DNA from: JAAOIF01 sp965206195 | GTDB lineage: Bacteria > Pseudomonadota > Gammaproteobacteria > PS1 > Pseudothioglobaceae | Reading direction: 5' to 3' | NCBI GenBank assembly: GCA_965206195.1 | Contig: CBDBIZ010000011.1 | Coordinates: 124,001 to 188,000 of the forward strand | DNA length: 64,000 nt | Part shown: piece by piece, positions 18,029 through 26,742 of the stretch | Numbering within the stretch: the stretch's first letter is position 1 | Layout of the letters: the number at the start of each line of letters is the position of its first letter | Notes under the pieces: model-generated | What the model was told of the DNA's origin: nothing | Databases searched by the model: none | The model's input: only the letters and a program-made list of their open reading frames with translations | Translations under genes and position numbers: made by a program

Positions 18029-20050
18029 ATGCTTTTTCCACATTATGCGAAAGTTATTATACCTATGGCAAAAGCATTAAGACCTGTCAAGTCTGTTTCT
18101 ATTTATGCCTTAGTCACCCTATTATTGGGTTTATTTTTAGTAGGCGGCTTACCTCAACCTGGGGTTAATTACTCTGATCTTTATAGAGAAGCTATTGCAG
18201 AAATTGGTTTAGTAGGTTTGTTATTTTATTGGTTTTATAATAATCGTTATGTCCAAAAAATAACGCTGACATTTAGTGCTACTAGATTATGGTTTTTGGG
18301 ATTATTTTTGTTGGCAACAATCTCAGTATTTTGGGCTGTTAATATTGAGTTTTTTATCAGTAAATACCTACTTTGGCTCAGTGTAGCAGCTATTTTTTGG
18401 CTAACACTAACCTTACCATCAAACACAAAAATACCTATTATCATAGCTAGAGTTTTGCTATTATCAGCACTTTATATTGCAATAATTGGGTTATTGCAAG
18501 CGTTATTATCAATGGAGATATTTTCTCAAGCTAAACCCCCAGCTGCTAATTTTGTTAATAAAAATATGGCTACGCAAGTGCTGGTATTGATTTTTCCATT
18601 GGGCGTTTTTTTACTTTTTGCTGATAAACATAAATACTTATCAAGGGTCTATCCTTTTGTATTAGCTTTAATAGTTGCTTATGTTTTTCATACGCATACT
18701 CGAACTGCTTGGTTGAGCATTATTTTGGAGATTTCTTTAATTATTTTAGGGTTAATTTTGTATAGAAAGGCATTAAAAAAAGCCCTACAAGCACAAACCA
18801 TTATTTGGAATAAAAAACAAACCTTAAATGTTGTATTGGCAGTTTTTTTGCTGTTATTGCTGGTTAATATTTCTGCCCAAGGCTGGTCACCTTTTTGGGA
18901 TTCATTTGCCACGCAAACAAGCAGTATCATTAAAGATGTTCAAAGCCATGGGCAAGCAGCAGAAGGTGTTCGTTATCGTATTTGGGATGCAGCACTAACA
19001 ATGATGATACAAAGCCCATTGATTGGCACAGGAATGGGTAGTTTTTTTCATAACTTAGTGACAGACTCTCAAAATTATCTAACCTATAAAGCATTACGAG
19101 TACACAACGATTTATTAGAGTTAGGTGTTGAGCTTGGTGTTATAGGTTTAATCCTGTTGTTAGGGGCAGTGATAAGTTTGTTATTAAATTTGTCTAAACT
19201 AATAACCCGTGGCGACATACAACAAAAATTATTTTATTGGCTTATAGCAGTGGCGTTGATTGGTAGTGCCCTTAATATGCAATTTAGTTTTCCTTATCAA
19301 ATGCCTGCTCCTTTAGTTATCTTTGGACTTTATGCAGCTCTTATTATTAAGTCATCAGATGTTTATGGTTTAAATATTAAAACCATTGATATGACGTTAA
19401 AACTTAGACATTGGTATATCGCACTCGCGGGTATTGGTGTGGTTTTTATTGTTGTGATAATAATGAATTTTATTTGGTTAAATGCTATGCTTAAGATTGA
19501 TAATAATATTAAATACTCACGATGGCAAAACCCTATTGAAAATAGCTTGGTATGCCATAAAACCATCACTAAATCATTATATGACTTTTCTATATTGTAT
19601 ACTAAGTTGCAAAAATATAATTTAGGCTTAAAATCCATTGAATCGTTTGCACAATGTATGCCTAATACTTGGTTATACGAGAATGCAAAAGGTTTAAATC
19701 TGATTAAATTACATAAATATAATGAGGCAATAAACCTATTAGAAAAAGCCAAACAACATGCGCCTAAAGGCATATATAAAAACCATGTCAACCAATTTAT
19801 AGCCTATATGAATGCCAATAAAGTCCAAGCCGCCTTTAAGGTTTATCAACAATTAGCCACAAAACCGCAATCATTATTGGCAAAGCGACCAAAGACTTTA
19901 AAAAACTTAACACTTATGGCATTAAAATTTAAAGACATAAAGCAGGCAAAGAAATTTTATAACCTGTATAGCAAGCATTATGAAAATGTTAAATTTAAAG
20001 CGCAAGTAGGCAAACTTATTGATAATTTTACAAAAGAGCCACTTAACTAG
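18029..20050 (+). CDS. O-antigen ligase / Wzy-like membrane protein with TPR-like tail
   Basis: 673 residues. About 11-12 hydrophobic helices fill residues 20-490. The conserved Wzy_C-type region includes NFVNKNMATQVL, HTHTRTAWL and the large periplasmic loop GVRYRIWDAAL ... SPLIGTGMGSF ... RVHNDLLELGVELG. Residues 540-660 are helical, repeated and hydrophilic, like TPR units. Family members either join polysaccharide to lipid A (WaaL) or polymerise repeat units (Wzy), and sequence does not separate the two. An ATG at 18065 is an alternative start; neither start has a good ribosome site. Confidence 0.88.
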   Translation: MLFPHYAKVIIPMAKALRPVKSVSIYALVTLLLGLFLVGGLPQPGVNYSDLYREAIAEIGLVGLLFYWFYNNRYVQKITLTFSATRLWFLGLFLLATISVFWAVNIEFFISKYLLWLSVAAIFWLTLTLPSNTKIPIIIARVLLLSALYIAIIGLLQALLSMEIFSQAKPPAANFVNKNMATQVLVLIFPLGVFLLFADKHKYLSRVYPFVLALIVAYVFHTHTRTAWLSIILEISLIILGLILYRKALKKALQAQTIIWNKKQTLNVVLAVFLLLLLVNISAQGWSPFWDSFATQTSSIIKDVQSHGQAAEGVRYRIWDAALTMMIQSPLIGTGMGSFFHNLVTDSQNYLTYKALRVHNDLLELGVELGVIGLILLLGAVISLLLNLSKLITRGDIQQKLFYWLIAVALIGSALNMQFSFPYQMPAPLVIFGLYAALIIKSSDVYGLNIKTIDMTLKLRHWYIALAGIGVVFIVVIIMNFIWLNAMLKIDNNIKYSRWQNPIENSLVCHKTITKSLYDFSILYTKLQKYNLGLKSIESFAQCMPNTWLYENAKGLNLIKLHKYNEAINLLEKAKQHAPKGIYKNHVNQFIAYMNANKVQAAFKVYQQLATKPQSLLAKRPKTLKNLTLMALKFKDIKQAKKFYNLYSKHYENVKFKAQVGKLIDNFTKEPLN

Positions 20051-20054
20051 TTAA

Positions 20055-20192
20055 CAGAGATCTCTAAAACCCATAAAAAATTTAGCAAAGCTTAAGCAGC
20101 TAAGCGATATTATTGCCAGTAATAGCTTAACCGATGATATTAGCGATGTGGTAGGAAAAGTTTATACGCGTGATTTGTTTGGTAATGATTAA
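20055..20192 (+). pseudogene. Short orphan reading frame, possibly a gene remnant
   Basis: An open stretch of 45 codons follows a stop at 20052 and has no start codon. The product would end ...TDDISDVVGKVYTRDLFGND. Its composition looks protein-like, and it fills most of the gap between two glycan genes. I do not recognise the family. It could be the 3' end of a lost gene or chance. Confidence 0.25.
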
Positions 20193-20207
20193 AAAAGGTA
20201 TCTATAA

Positions 20208-20768
20208 GTGAAACGCATTTTTGATATAACAATAAGTATAGTTCTGGTAATTATGCTATTGATACCCATACTACTTATTGTTTTGGCTATTAAATTGACT
20301 TCAAAAGGACCTGTTATTTATTGGTCAGAGAGAGTGGGTCAGCATGGTGCTTTATTTAAAATGCCCAAGTTTCGCTCTATGCATGTAGATACACCTATTA
20401 TTAGCAGTCATTTAGTAATAGAGCCAGAGGCTTATCTGAGTCCAATCGGTCAGTTTATTCGCGCTAGTAGTATCGATGAATTACCACAATTGTGGTCCGT
20501 TTTAAGGGGTGATATGAGTTTGGTTGGTCCGCGTCCTGTAATTGCTGATACTCATGATTTAATTAAACTACGCACGGCTTATGGAGTGGATTGTTTGCTA
20601 CCTGGAATCACAGGTTGGGCTCAAATCAAAGGCAGAGATCAATTAACCAACCCAGAAAAAGCAACGCTAGATTTTGAGTATCTACAAAAACAATCGTTTT
20701 GGTTTGATTTTAAGATTTTATGTGTTACCTTGATTAAGGTTTTTAGCCAAGACGGGATTTCCCACTAA
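20208..20768 (+). CDS. Initiating sugar-phosphate transferase (monotopic phosphoglycosyl transferase, PglC/WcaJ type)
   Basis: 186 residues from a GTG with AAAGG nine bases upstream. One N-terminal hydrophobic segment (ITISIVLVIMLLIPILLIVL) is followed by the catalytic domain: KFRSM, the essential Asp-Glu pair in SSIDELPQLW, and GDMSLVGPRPV. These enzymes move a sugar-1-phosphate from UDP-sugar to undecaprenyl phosphate, the first step of repeat-unit assembly. The length matches the minimal PglC type rather than long WcaJ. It supplies the starting lipid-linked sugar for the glycosyltransferases around it. Its presence favours a Wzy-type assembly pathway here. Confidence 0.93.
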   Translation: MKRIFDITISIVLVIMLLIPILLIVLAIKLTSKGPVIYWSERVGQHGALFKMPKFRSMHVDTPIISSHLVIEPEAYLSPIGQFIRASSIDELPQLWSVLRGDMSLVGPRPVIADTHDLIKLRTAYGVDCLLPGITGWAQIKGRDQLTNPEKATLDFEYLQKQSFWFDFKILCVTLIKVFSQDGISH

Positions 20769-20780
20769 ATTAATATTAGT

Positions 20781-20943
20781 ACAGACCTTTGCAACAATAT
20801 GAATAATCATCAAAACACCACCTTCCACCGCCTTGATAATTTTTCAAACAATGCCTTAGCCCTGCTAGGACAGGGTTTGAAAAAGTATCACGTCAGCAAA
20901 ATTTGTCATTCTGCCAATCATCCCTATTGTTGCAAAGGTCTGT
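20781..20943 (+). repeat. Start-codon repeat element, copy 2
   Basis: 163 bp with perfect inverted ends of 19 bases (ACAGACCTTTGCAACAATA). The internal stem is TTTTTCAAAC with its complement, different in sequence from the stems of copies 1 and 3 but equally well paired, around the same TAGCCCTGCTAGGA loop. A direct repeat ATATTA lies just outside both ends; the right-hand one runs into the ATG of the next gene. AAAGG lies 11 bases before that ATG. Confidence 0.85.
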
Positions 20944-20949
20944 GATATT

Positions 20950-21711
20950 ATGTCTGTACAACTGTTAATTTCAACCACTGATGGTCGTTTTTTCAATAGA
21001 AACTATATCCCCCCTTTTAAACATTTTTTGATTATCAATCAAATTGAGTCTCAAACAGACGCGATTAAACGCGACCATGTACTTAACTATCAGCAAAAAG
21101 GCTTATCAAAAAGTAGAAACCAAGCCTTAACTAAAGCAGTAGCAGATATTTGCCTGATTTCAGATGATGATATTGTTTTTTTACCCCAGGCGGAGCAAAA
21201 CATATTACAAGCATTTAAAGACAACCCATTAGCAGACATTATCACTTTTCAGGCACAAACACCAGAAGGTGGGTTTTTTAAGTCTTATCCAATGAATAAA
21301 AAGTGGCATACTGGGCGCTCTTTAATGCGCGTAACTTCTTTTGAAATAGCCTTTAGGCGACCAGTAGTATTATCAGCTGGCTTGGTATTTGATGAGCGCT
21401 TTGGTTTAGGGGCTAAGTTTGCCACAGGAGAGGAAAATATATTTCTGCTAGATGCACTTAATCAAGGCTTAAAGATATTATATATGCCAATTCCTATTGT
21501 CATCCATCCTAAGCAAAGTTCAGGTGCTGATTTTGACAGTGCTGAGCTCATCGCTGCTAAAGGGGCAATGTTTTATCGAATGTTTGCGACTTGGGCCTAT
21601 CTGATTGCCCCATTATTTGCACTTAAAAAATATGCCTTATCATCTCGTTTTGGCTTGTGGAAGTTTTATCGACTTATGTTAGCAGGCATCCATCGCTACA
21701 AAGCACCATGA
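20950..21711 (+). CDS. Glycosyltransferase, GT-A fold
   Basis: 253 residues. Recognisable parts are LLISTTDGRFFN at the start, KGLSKSRNQAL and the acidic metal motif ISDDDIVFLP at about residues 73-82, then GLGAKFATGEENIFLLDAL. The pattern is that of GT2-like sugar transferases that sense partner acceptors poorly in sequence, so the sugar is unknown. The start codon sits against a mobile repeat. The next glycosyltransferase overlaps its stop by four bases (ATGA), showing coupling. Confidence 0.85.
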   Translation: MSVQLLISTTDGRFFNRNYIPPFKHFLIINQIESQTDAIKRDHVLNYQQKGLSKSRNQALTKAVADICLISDDDIVFLPQAEQNILQAFKDNPLADIITFQAQTPEGGFFKSYPMNKKWHTGRSLMRVTSFEIAFRRPVVLSAGLVFDERFGLGAKFATGEENIFLLDALNQGLKILYMPIPIVIHPKQSSGADFDSAELIAAKGAMFYRMFATWAYLIAPLFALKKYALSSRFGLWKFYRLMLAGIHRYKAP

Positions 21712-22454
21712 ATGATTTGGTCTCAATTATTACCCCTTGCTATAATTGTGCATCCTTTATTGCTCAAGCTATTGACTCAGTGTTAGCACAAAGTTATCAG
21801 CAATGGGAGATGATTATTGTGAATGACGGCTCAACCGATACATCCAGTGAGATTATTGCCCCTTACGCGGCTAAAGACAGTAGAATTAAGTTGATACCAT
21901 TGGGTGAAAATCAAGGCGTTGCTAAGGCAAGAAATGTAGCCATTAAAACTGCTACAGGGCGCTATATTGCCTTTTTAGATGCTGATGACTTATGGTTAAG
22001 TAATAAACTTAAACAGCAGTTATCATTTATGCAAGTGAATAATTTGGCCTTTACTTATGCATCTTACCAACTCATTAATGAATATAATGAACGCTTGGGT
22101 GAGTTTATTACCAAAGCGTCTATGACTTATTACGACTTATTAAAAACTTGTAGTATTGGTTGCTTGACTGCTATATATGACACACAAAAACTGGGTAAAA
22201 TGTATGTGCCTGATACGCTTATCAGAGGAGATTATGCCCTATGGTTAAAAATTTTAAAAAATATCCATACTGCACAAGGTATTATTCAACCATTGGCAAT
22301 TTATCGTATCAACACAAATTCTCTATCTGCTAATAAACTAAAAGCTGGTGTGTATCAATGGCGTGTTTATCGACAAAATGAGCAATTAAGTTGGTTTAAA
22401 AGCGCCTATTACTTTTTGCATTATATGTATTATGGTTTGGTTAAATATAAATAG
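21708..22454 (+). CDS. Glycosyltransferase family 2
   Basis: 248 residues from the ATG that overlaps the preceding stop. The GT2 motifs are complete: VSIITPCYNCASFIAQAI, VNDGSTDTS, GVAKARNVAI, IAFLDADDLW and GDYALWLKIL. The final residues (HYMYYGLVKYK) match the usual end of this group, so the protein is essentially whole. The TAG stop codon lies inside the left inverted repeat of the element at 22453-22719, so the insertion supplies the stop. Confidence 0.93.
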   Translation: MNDLVSIITPCYNCASFIAQAIDSVLAQSYQQWEMIIVNDGSTDTSSEIIAPYAAKDSRIKLIPLGENQGVAKARNVAIKTATGRYIAFLDADDLWLSNKLKQQLSFMQVNNLAFTYASYQLINEYNERLGEFITKASMTYYDLLKTCSIGCLTAIYDTQKLGKMYVPDTLIRGDYALWLKILKNIHTAQGIIQPLAIYRINTNSLSANKLKAGVYQWRVYRQNEQLSWFKSAYYFLHYMYYGLVKYK

Positions 22455-22719
22455 TCCAACCTGAATAACTATAATAAAATTACGCAAGCGCAAAAAGTTA
22501 TTAGCCACAAGGCAAGTTTTGAAATTACTAGCCATCGTTAATAATGAAAAACTTTAACACCGTGGATGATGACTTTTTGCCTTGCCCAAAGGGACTTAGA
22601 CAACTTGGTATTTTCGCTGTTATTTTATTTAAGATATGAATAACTATCTTTTCATAAAATGCCTTGAAAATAACAAAGTTGTCGTTGTCGTAAGTTATCA
22701 TAATTATTCAGGTTGGACT
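22453..22719. mobile_element. MITE-like element with long imperfect inverted ends
   Basis: The ends AGTCCAACCTGAATAA and TTATTCAGGTTGGACT are perfect complements. The similarity continues inward, imperfectly, for about 50 bases (TATaATAA..TTACG..AACG). The element is flanked by TA, consistent with a TA target duplication. No transposase frame is present at 267 bp, so it would have to be mobilised by another element. It is unrelated to the 160-bp repeats. Confidence 0.75.
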
Positions 22720-22750
22720 AAATAAGGGCTACTACCCTTATTCAAAAAAA

Positions 22751-23470
22751 ATGCTACAAACCAATAATAAGATAAAAAATGAATATGGGCGATCAACTAA
22801 ATTAACCCCTATATCCCTTGTGTATCAAGTTATAAGTAGAATATTAGTAAAAGGAGCATCGACCATACCTTACATGCCTTCTATAGGACGATACGACATT
22901 ACACTATGCCATCAACATAAATTTATTTGGTTTAGAGTTGCTAAAGCTGCAAGTAGAACGATACTTGATGCGTTCAAAGAGGCTGACATAATCCTAGATG
23001 CACAACACCCATATTCTTGTCATTATCCAGTCAATCTGTATCAAGGATATTTTAAGTTCGCATTTGTACGCAATCCGTGGAGTAGACTGGTTTCTTGTTG
23101 GTTAGATAAGGTAGTTGCTCGTAATTTTTTTAAATTTTCTACTGATGAATTATTAAAAATGCAAAAGTTTGAAAATTTTATTGACTTTGTTGCCCATCAA
23201 AATCTTAATACTGGTAATGAACATATACGCCTACAGTCAAAGTTAATTGATATAAATAATATTGACTATATTGGTAAGATTGAAAATTTTGACACAGATT
23301 TAACAAAAATTCTTGAGCACATAGGAATTAACCTTGATTTGGCAACAATAGAGCATAAACATGCTTCAAAATCGCGACTGCATTATAGTAATTATTATGA
23401 TGAAAAACTCAAACAAAAAGTTGCTAAAATTTATGCTAAAGATATCAATATTTTTTCCTATCATTATTGA
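22751..23470 (+). CDS. Sulfotransferase (Sulfotransfer_2 / carbohydrate type)
   Basis: 239 residues. It has FIWFRVAKAASRTIL at about 57-71, the PAPS loop of carbohydrate sulfotransferases, and FKFAFVRNPWSRLVSCWLDKV at about 97-117, the 3'-phosphate motif. Late in the protein, DYIGKIENFDTDL is a signature of the same group, which includes chondroitin/HNK-1-type enzymes. It therefore differs in subfamily from the two KAGT/KCGT enzymes at 14430 and 17100. It follows the mobile element at 22453-22719 and ends the glycan locus. No strong ribosome site is visible; an upstream ATG choice was not found. Confidence 0.9.
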   Translation: MLQTNNKIKNEYGRSTKLTPISLVYQVISRILVKGASTIPYMPSIGRYDITLCHQHKFIWFRVAKAASRTILDAFKEADIILDAQHPYSCHYPVNLYQGYFKFAFVRNPWSRLVSCWLDKVVARNFFKFSTDELLKMQKFENFIDFVAHQNLNTGNEHIRLQSKLIDINNIDYIGKIENFDTDLTKILEHIGINLDLATIEHKHASKSRLHYSNYYDEKLKQKVAKIYAKDINIFSYHY

Positions 23471-23664
23471 ACGACAAATTCAACCCATAAGCCGCCAAAA
23501 CCTAGGTTTAAGAAAACTAACAAGTTGGTGAAAAGTGGATCTCTGATGATTATTCGTACTTTATGAGGCGCAAGTACCAAGGGCTCAAAAAGAAGATTTT
23601 TAATTTCTTTATCAATTTCCTCTGGACTTTTAGTGCTAAAGACTTTATAATCACACCTTGTTAT
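23464..23664 (-). pseudogene. Start-less reading frame, likely gene remnant
   Basis: On the minus strand 66 codons are open between stops with no ATG, GTG or TTG near the beginning. The product reads ...FSTKSPEEIDKEIKNLL then PHKVRIIIRDPLFTNLL and ends ...GLWVEFVVQ. It has a strongly protein-like composition. I do not recognise the family. It overlaps the rpsT promoter, so it is probably dead. Confidence 0.35.
23623..23651 (+). promoter_or_regulatory. Sigma-70 promoter of rpsT
   Basis: TGGACT (23623-23628), a 17-base spacer and TATAAT (23646-23651) lie 50 bases before the rpsT ATG. Confidence 0.65.
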
Positions 23665-23700
23665 TTAATTTAAACTTCTTAATACTTTACTTTAATACTC

Positions 23701-23964
23701 ATGGCCAACTCAGCAGGTTCTAAAAAACGCGCAAGACAGGCAGTTAAGCGCAATAAGCACAATTCTCAAATTCGTGCCAAAGTACGCACTTTTACTAAAA
23801 AAGTCGCCTATGCTCTAAGAGATGGTGATAAGCAATTGGCTCAAACCGGTTTTGCCACTATGCAAAAAATGATTGACCAAGCAGTTAATAAAGGACTGAT
23901 GCGCAAAAATCAAGCAGCTAGAAAAAAATCTCGCTTAAACACACAAATTAAAGCAATGTCTTAA
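23701..23964 (+). CDS. rpsT: 30S ribosomal protein S20
   Basis: 87 residues, the normal size for S20. The protein is rich in Lys/Arg, begins MANSAGSKKRARQA and has the typical TFTKKVAYALRDGDK and KGLMRKNQAARKKSRLN segments. It binds 16S rRNA early in small-subunit assembly. It is monocistronic here: its own promoter lies upstream and a strong terminator directly downstream. The ribosome site is weak, which is common for the gene. Confidence 0.97.
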   Translation: MANSAGSKKRARQAVKRNKHNSQIRAKVRTFTKKVAYALRDGDKQLAQTGFATMQKMIDQAVNKGLMRKNQAARKKSRLNTQIKAMS

Positions 23965-23986
23965 AGACAAGAAATTGTTATAAAAT

Positions 23987-24013
23987 AAAAGCCCTATTCA
24001 GTAGGGCTTTTTT
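23987..24013 (+). terminator. Intrinsic terminator of rpsT
   Basis: AAAAGCCCT pairs with AGGGCTTTT around a short loop (ATTCAGT), followed by a T-run. It lies 23 bases after the stop codon. Confidence 0.9.
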
Positions 24014-24029
24014 ATGCGTGTTGCAAGAT

Positions 24030-24515
24030 ATGATTAACGAAGAAGATAAAAATCTATTTAGGTCAGCCGTTGCAAACATCCTGCCAAAAGACAAAGATGG
24101 CAAATATCAAACCCACAGCATCAAAAAACAAGCTGCCTTTACAGCTTACAGCAAGATTACCGAAGCCAATTTATCTGGCTCGGATGTGATTAATTATGCC
24201 AAATACAACGTATCGCCAAAAATACTCAAAAAAATGAAGAGTGGCAATATTGATAGCGTACCAGTACTAGATTTACATGGTCAAAATGTGATTGAGGCTT
24301 GTGAATCGATGTCGCAATTTATATACTATCATCAGAACCAGCAATTTGTCCAAATTATCCACGGCAAAGGCTATCACTCGCAGCGAGGTATGAGCCTTCT
24401 AAAAACCCAAGTGGTGCATTTTCTTAAACAGCATCCCGGTGTAGTAGCATTTAACTCCTGCCCAAGCAAAGACGGTGGCACGGGTGCAGTATTTGCACTG
24501 TTAAAACAAAACTAA
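24030..24515 (+). CDS. Smr-domain protein
   Basis: 161 residues from the ATG at 24030; an in-frame GTG at 24018 would add four. A charged N-terminal region (EEDKNLFRSAV) is followed by the Smr domain at about 75-160 with its two hallmarks, LDLHG and IIHGKG. Smr domains are DNA or RNA endonuclease-like modules related to the MutS2 C-terminus; bacterial stand-alone versions act in ribosome rescue or nuclease roles. It precedes xseA by three bases and may share its transcript. I cannot assign it to SmrA or SmrB. Confidence 0.88.
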   Translation: MINEEDKNLFRSAVANILPKDKDGKYQTHSIKKQAAFTAYSKITEANLSGSDVINYAKYNVSPKILKKMKSGNIDSVPVLDLHGQNVIEACESMSQFIYYHQNQQFVQIIHGKGYHSQRGMSLLKTQVVHFLKQHPGVVAFNSCPSKDGGTGAVFALLKQN

Positions 24516-24518
24516 GTC

Positions 24519-25919
24519 ATGTTTGAGATTGATGAGGTTTACACGGTTTCAACCTTTTTAAAACTCTGTAACAAAATCATTGAAAATCAAATACCTACTT
24601 GCTGGCTACAAGGGGAAATTTCCAACTTATCTTGTCCCGCCTCTGGACATTGGTATTTTTCCCTAAAAGACGATAAAGGGCAAATTCGTTGTGCGCTATT
24701 TCGACTCAATCAACGCAATATCAAATTTAATCCAGAAGACGGCATGCAAGTTTTGCTGCACGCTGGAGTCACTTTATACGAAGCGCGTGGCGATTTTCAG
24801 CTGATTGTAAAACATATTGAGCCCCTCGGCGTTGGGCAGTTACAGCGAGCATTTGAACAACTTAAAAATACACTCAGAAATGAAGGGCTATTTGATGTTG
24901 TCCATAAAAAACCATTGCCTTTAGCACCCAATACTATTGGTGTTATTTCCTCATCAAACGGCGCGGTAATTAGAGACATTATCAAGGTACTGAATCAGCG
25001 CTACCCGTATGCTAAAATTTTATTATTTGACTCAGTTGTGCAAGGCGAGGGCTCAGCAGAAAAATTAACCCAAGCGCTCAAAATAGCTGATGAATCAAAC
25101 CGTTGTGATGTGTTAATTCTAGCGCGAGGCGGTGGCTCGCTAGAGGATTTATGGGCGTTTAATGAAGAGCTTTTGGTACGCGCTATTTTTGCTACTAAAA
25201 CACCACTTATCAGTGCTATTGGGCACGAAACCGACACCACGATTGCTGATTTTGTAAGTGATGTGCGCGCCCCCACGCCCAGTTCTGCTGCCACGCTTGC
25301 TACGCCTGATCGCTTAGAGTTGTTGTCAAACCTTAACAAATTGCGTCAAAATCTGTCTCAATTAAGCCAACAAATACTCAATAATTACCAATACCAACTT
25401 AAACAACTAAGCCTAAGCACGTCTAATTTAGAACGCCAATTAAACCTATTAGCCCAAAGATTAGATGGGCTAAATACGCATCTTAACCATCAAATACAAA
25501 CCAAAATCAACCTTAATCGAGGTAAACTTGCCACTTTGTTTGAACAGCTTAAACAACACTCTCCAAGTGTTAGCATCCAGCACAAGCAGCAATTAAGCAC
25601 ATTATTTAAAATACAATTAAAACAAAATGTCCGTCGTCTAATCACACAACAATACGCCCGACTAACACGTCTTGATAGCCAACTAAAAAACATTATTCAC
25701 AGTAGCATTCAACAACAACAAAATAAACTAGCAAACCATGTGCTAGGGCTAGAGCATTTGTCGCCACTCAGTACATTATCACGTGGCTATAGTATTACAA
25801 CATTGGATAATAATCAAGTGTTGCAATCAATTGATGCGGTTAAAATAGGCACATCAATCACCACGATAATGACTGATGGAAAAATTTATTCCAATGTTAA
25901 AGAAGTTAAAAAAACTTAG
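24519..25919 (+). CDS. xseA: Exodeoxyribonuclease VII large subunit
   Basis: 466 residues, the usual length. An N-terminal OB-fold (CWLQGEISNLSCPASGHWYFSLKDDKGQ, about 24-50) binds single-stranded DNA. The nuclease core follows (IGVISSSNGAVIRDI, ILARGGGSLEDLWAFNEE, SAIGHETDTTIADFVSDVRAPTPSSAA), then a long Gln-rich coiled coil at about 265-400 and the C-terminal RGYSI motif. With XseB it degrades single-stranded DNA into oligonucleotides. xseB is not in this window. Confidence 0.97.
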   Translation: MFEIDEVYTVSTFLKLCNKIIENQIPTCWLQGEISNLSCPASGHWYFSLKDDKGQIRCALFRLNQRNIKFNPEDGMQVLLHAGVTLYEARGDFQLIVKHIEPLGVGQLQRAFEQLKNTLRNEGLFDVVHKKPLPLAPNTIGVISSSNGAVIRDIIKVLNQRYPYAKILLFDSVVQGEGSAEKLTQALKIADESNRCDVLILARGGGSLEDLWAFNEELLVRAIFATKTPLISAIGHETDTTIADFVSDVRAPTPSSAATLATPDRLELLSNLNKLRQNLSQLSQQILNNYQYQLKQLSLSTSNLERQLNLLAQRLDGLNTHLNHQIQTKINLNRGKLATLFEQLKQHSPSVSIQHKQQLSTLFKIQLKQNVRRLITQQYARLTRLDSQLKNIIHSSIQQQQNKLANHVLGLEHLSPLSTLSRGYSITTLDNNQVLQSIDAVKIGTSITTIMTDGKIYSNVKEVKKT

Positions 25920-26742
25920 TCTGTTGCCCTTTTTGCTATTATTGCCTAGTGTCCTACTCGCCAGTATTTTGGTTAACAACACACCTATAGCTGGCGGTAT
26001 TGCGGTAATTGATTTTGAAACCAATCATGCTAATCCTAAGGCGTTTTACAACAAAACTCCACTGTACTTACAACGCCTTAAGCAGCAGCATTGGCAAGTG
26101 CTAATTGGCATTCCGTTATATGAAAAACCCGGCAAAAAAACCATTGCTATCAAAGACTTTTCTACCCGAGAAATTGACTTTGAAGTTACAACGTCAGGCA
26201 AAGTTTATGCTGAACAACATATCACTTTAAAAGGTAAAAAAAAGCAATACGTCAACCCAAATTTAGCACATATGACTCGCATCAATCAAGAACGACCGAT
26301 ACTGTCTGATGCTAGAAAAATATTCTCTGACAAAATTTTATCAAATGACTTGTTTACACGCCCTGTTAATGGCACAACGACCAGCACCTTTGGACTGAAG
26401 CGTTTTTATAATGGCAAGCCGCGCCGTCCGCATACAGGTATTGATTATGCAGGTGCTACTGGCACCCCAATTCTAGCACCCGCTGATGGCAAAATCTTAC
26501 TGACAGGCGATTTTTTCTTTAATGGTAATACCGCATTTATTGACCACGGACAAGGACTTATTAGCGTCTATATTCATATGAATGATATAGCCGTTAAATC
26601 AGGTGAGATGGTTAAACAAGGTCAAAAAATTGGCACTATCGGGCAAACTGGACGTGCCACAGGCCCGCACCTGCATTGGGGTGTTTATCTGAATCAAACT
26701 AATATCAATCCAAGTCTGTTGTTAAGTGCACCTAAACTCTAA
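25894..26742 (+). CDS. Periplasmic M23-family metallopeptidase
   Basis: 282 residues from the ATG at 25894, which gives a good signal peptide (LKKLKKLSLLPFLLLLPSVLLA). An ATG at 25876 would lengthen it by six. The gene starts inside the end of xseA. The catalytic LytM/M23 domain lies at about 160-275: HTGIDY provides the first zinc ligands and GPHLHWGV the HxH motif, so the zinc site is intact. Such enzymes cut peptide crosslinks in peptidoglycan. An N-terminal domain of about 100 residues precedes the peptidase region. No LysM domain is visible. Confidence 0.9.
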   Translation: MLKKLKKLSLLPFLLLLPSVLLASILVNNTPIAGGIAVIDFETNHANPKAFYNKTPLYLQRLKQQHWQVLIGIPLYEKPGKKTIAIKDFSTREIDFEVTTSGKVYAEQHITLKGKKKQYVNPNLAHMTRINQERPILSDARKIFSDKILSNDLFTRPVNGTTTSTFGLKRFYNGKPRRPHTGIDYAGATGTPILAPADGKILLTGDFFFNGNTAFIDHGQGLISVYIHMNDIAVKSGEMVKQGQKIGTIGQTGRATGPHLHWGVYLNQTNINPSLLLSAPKL

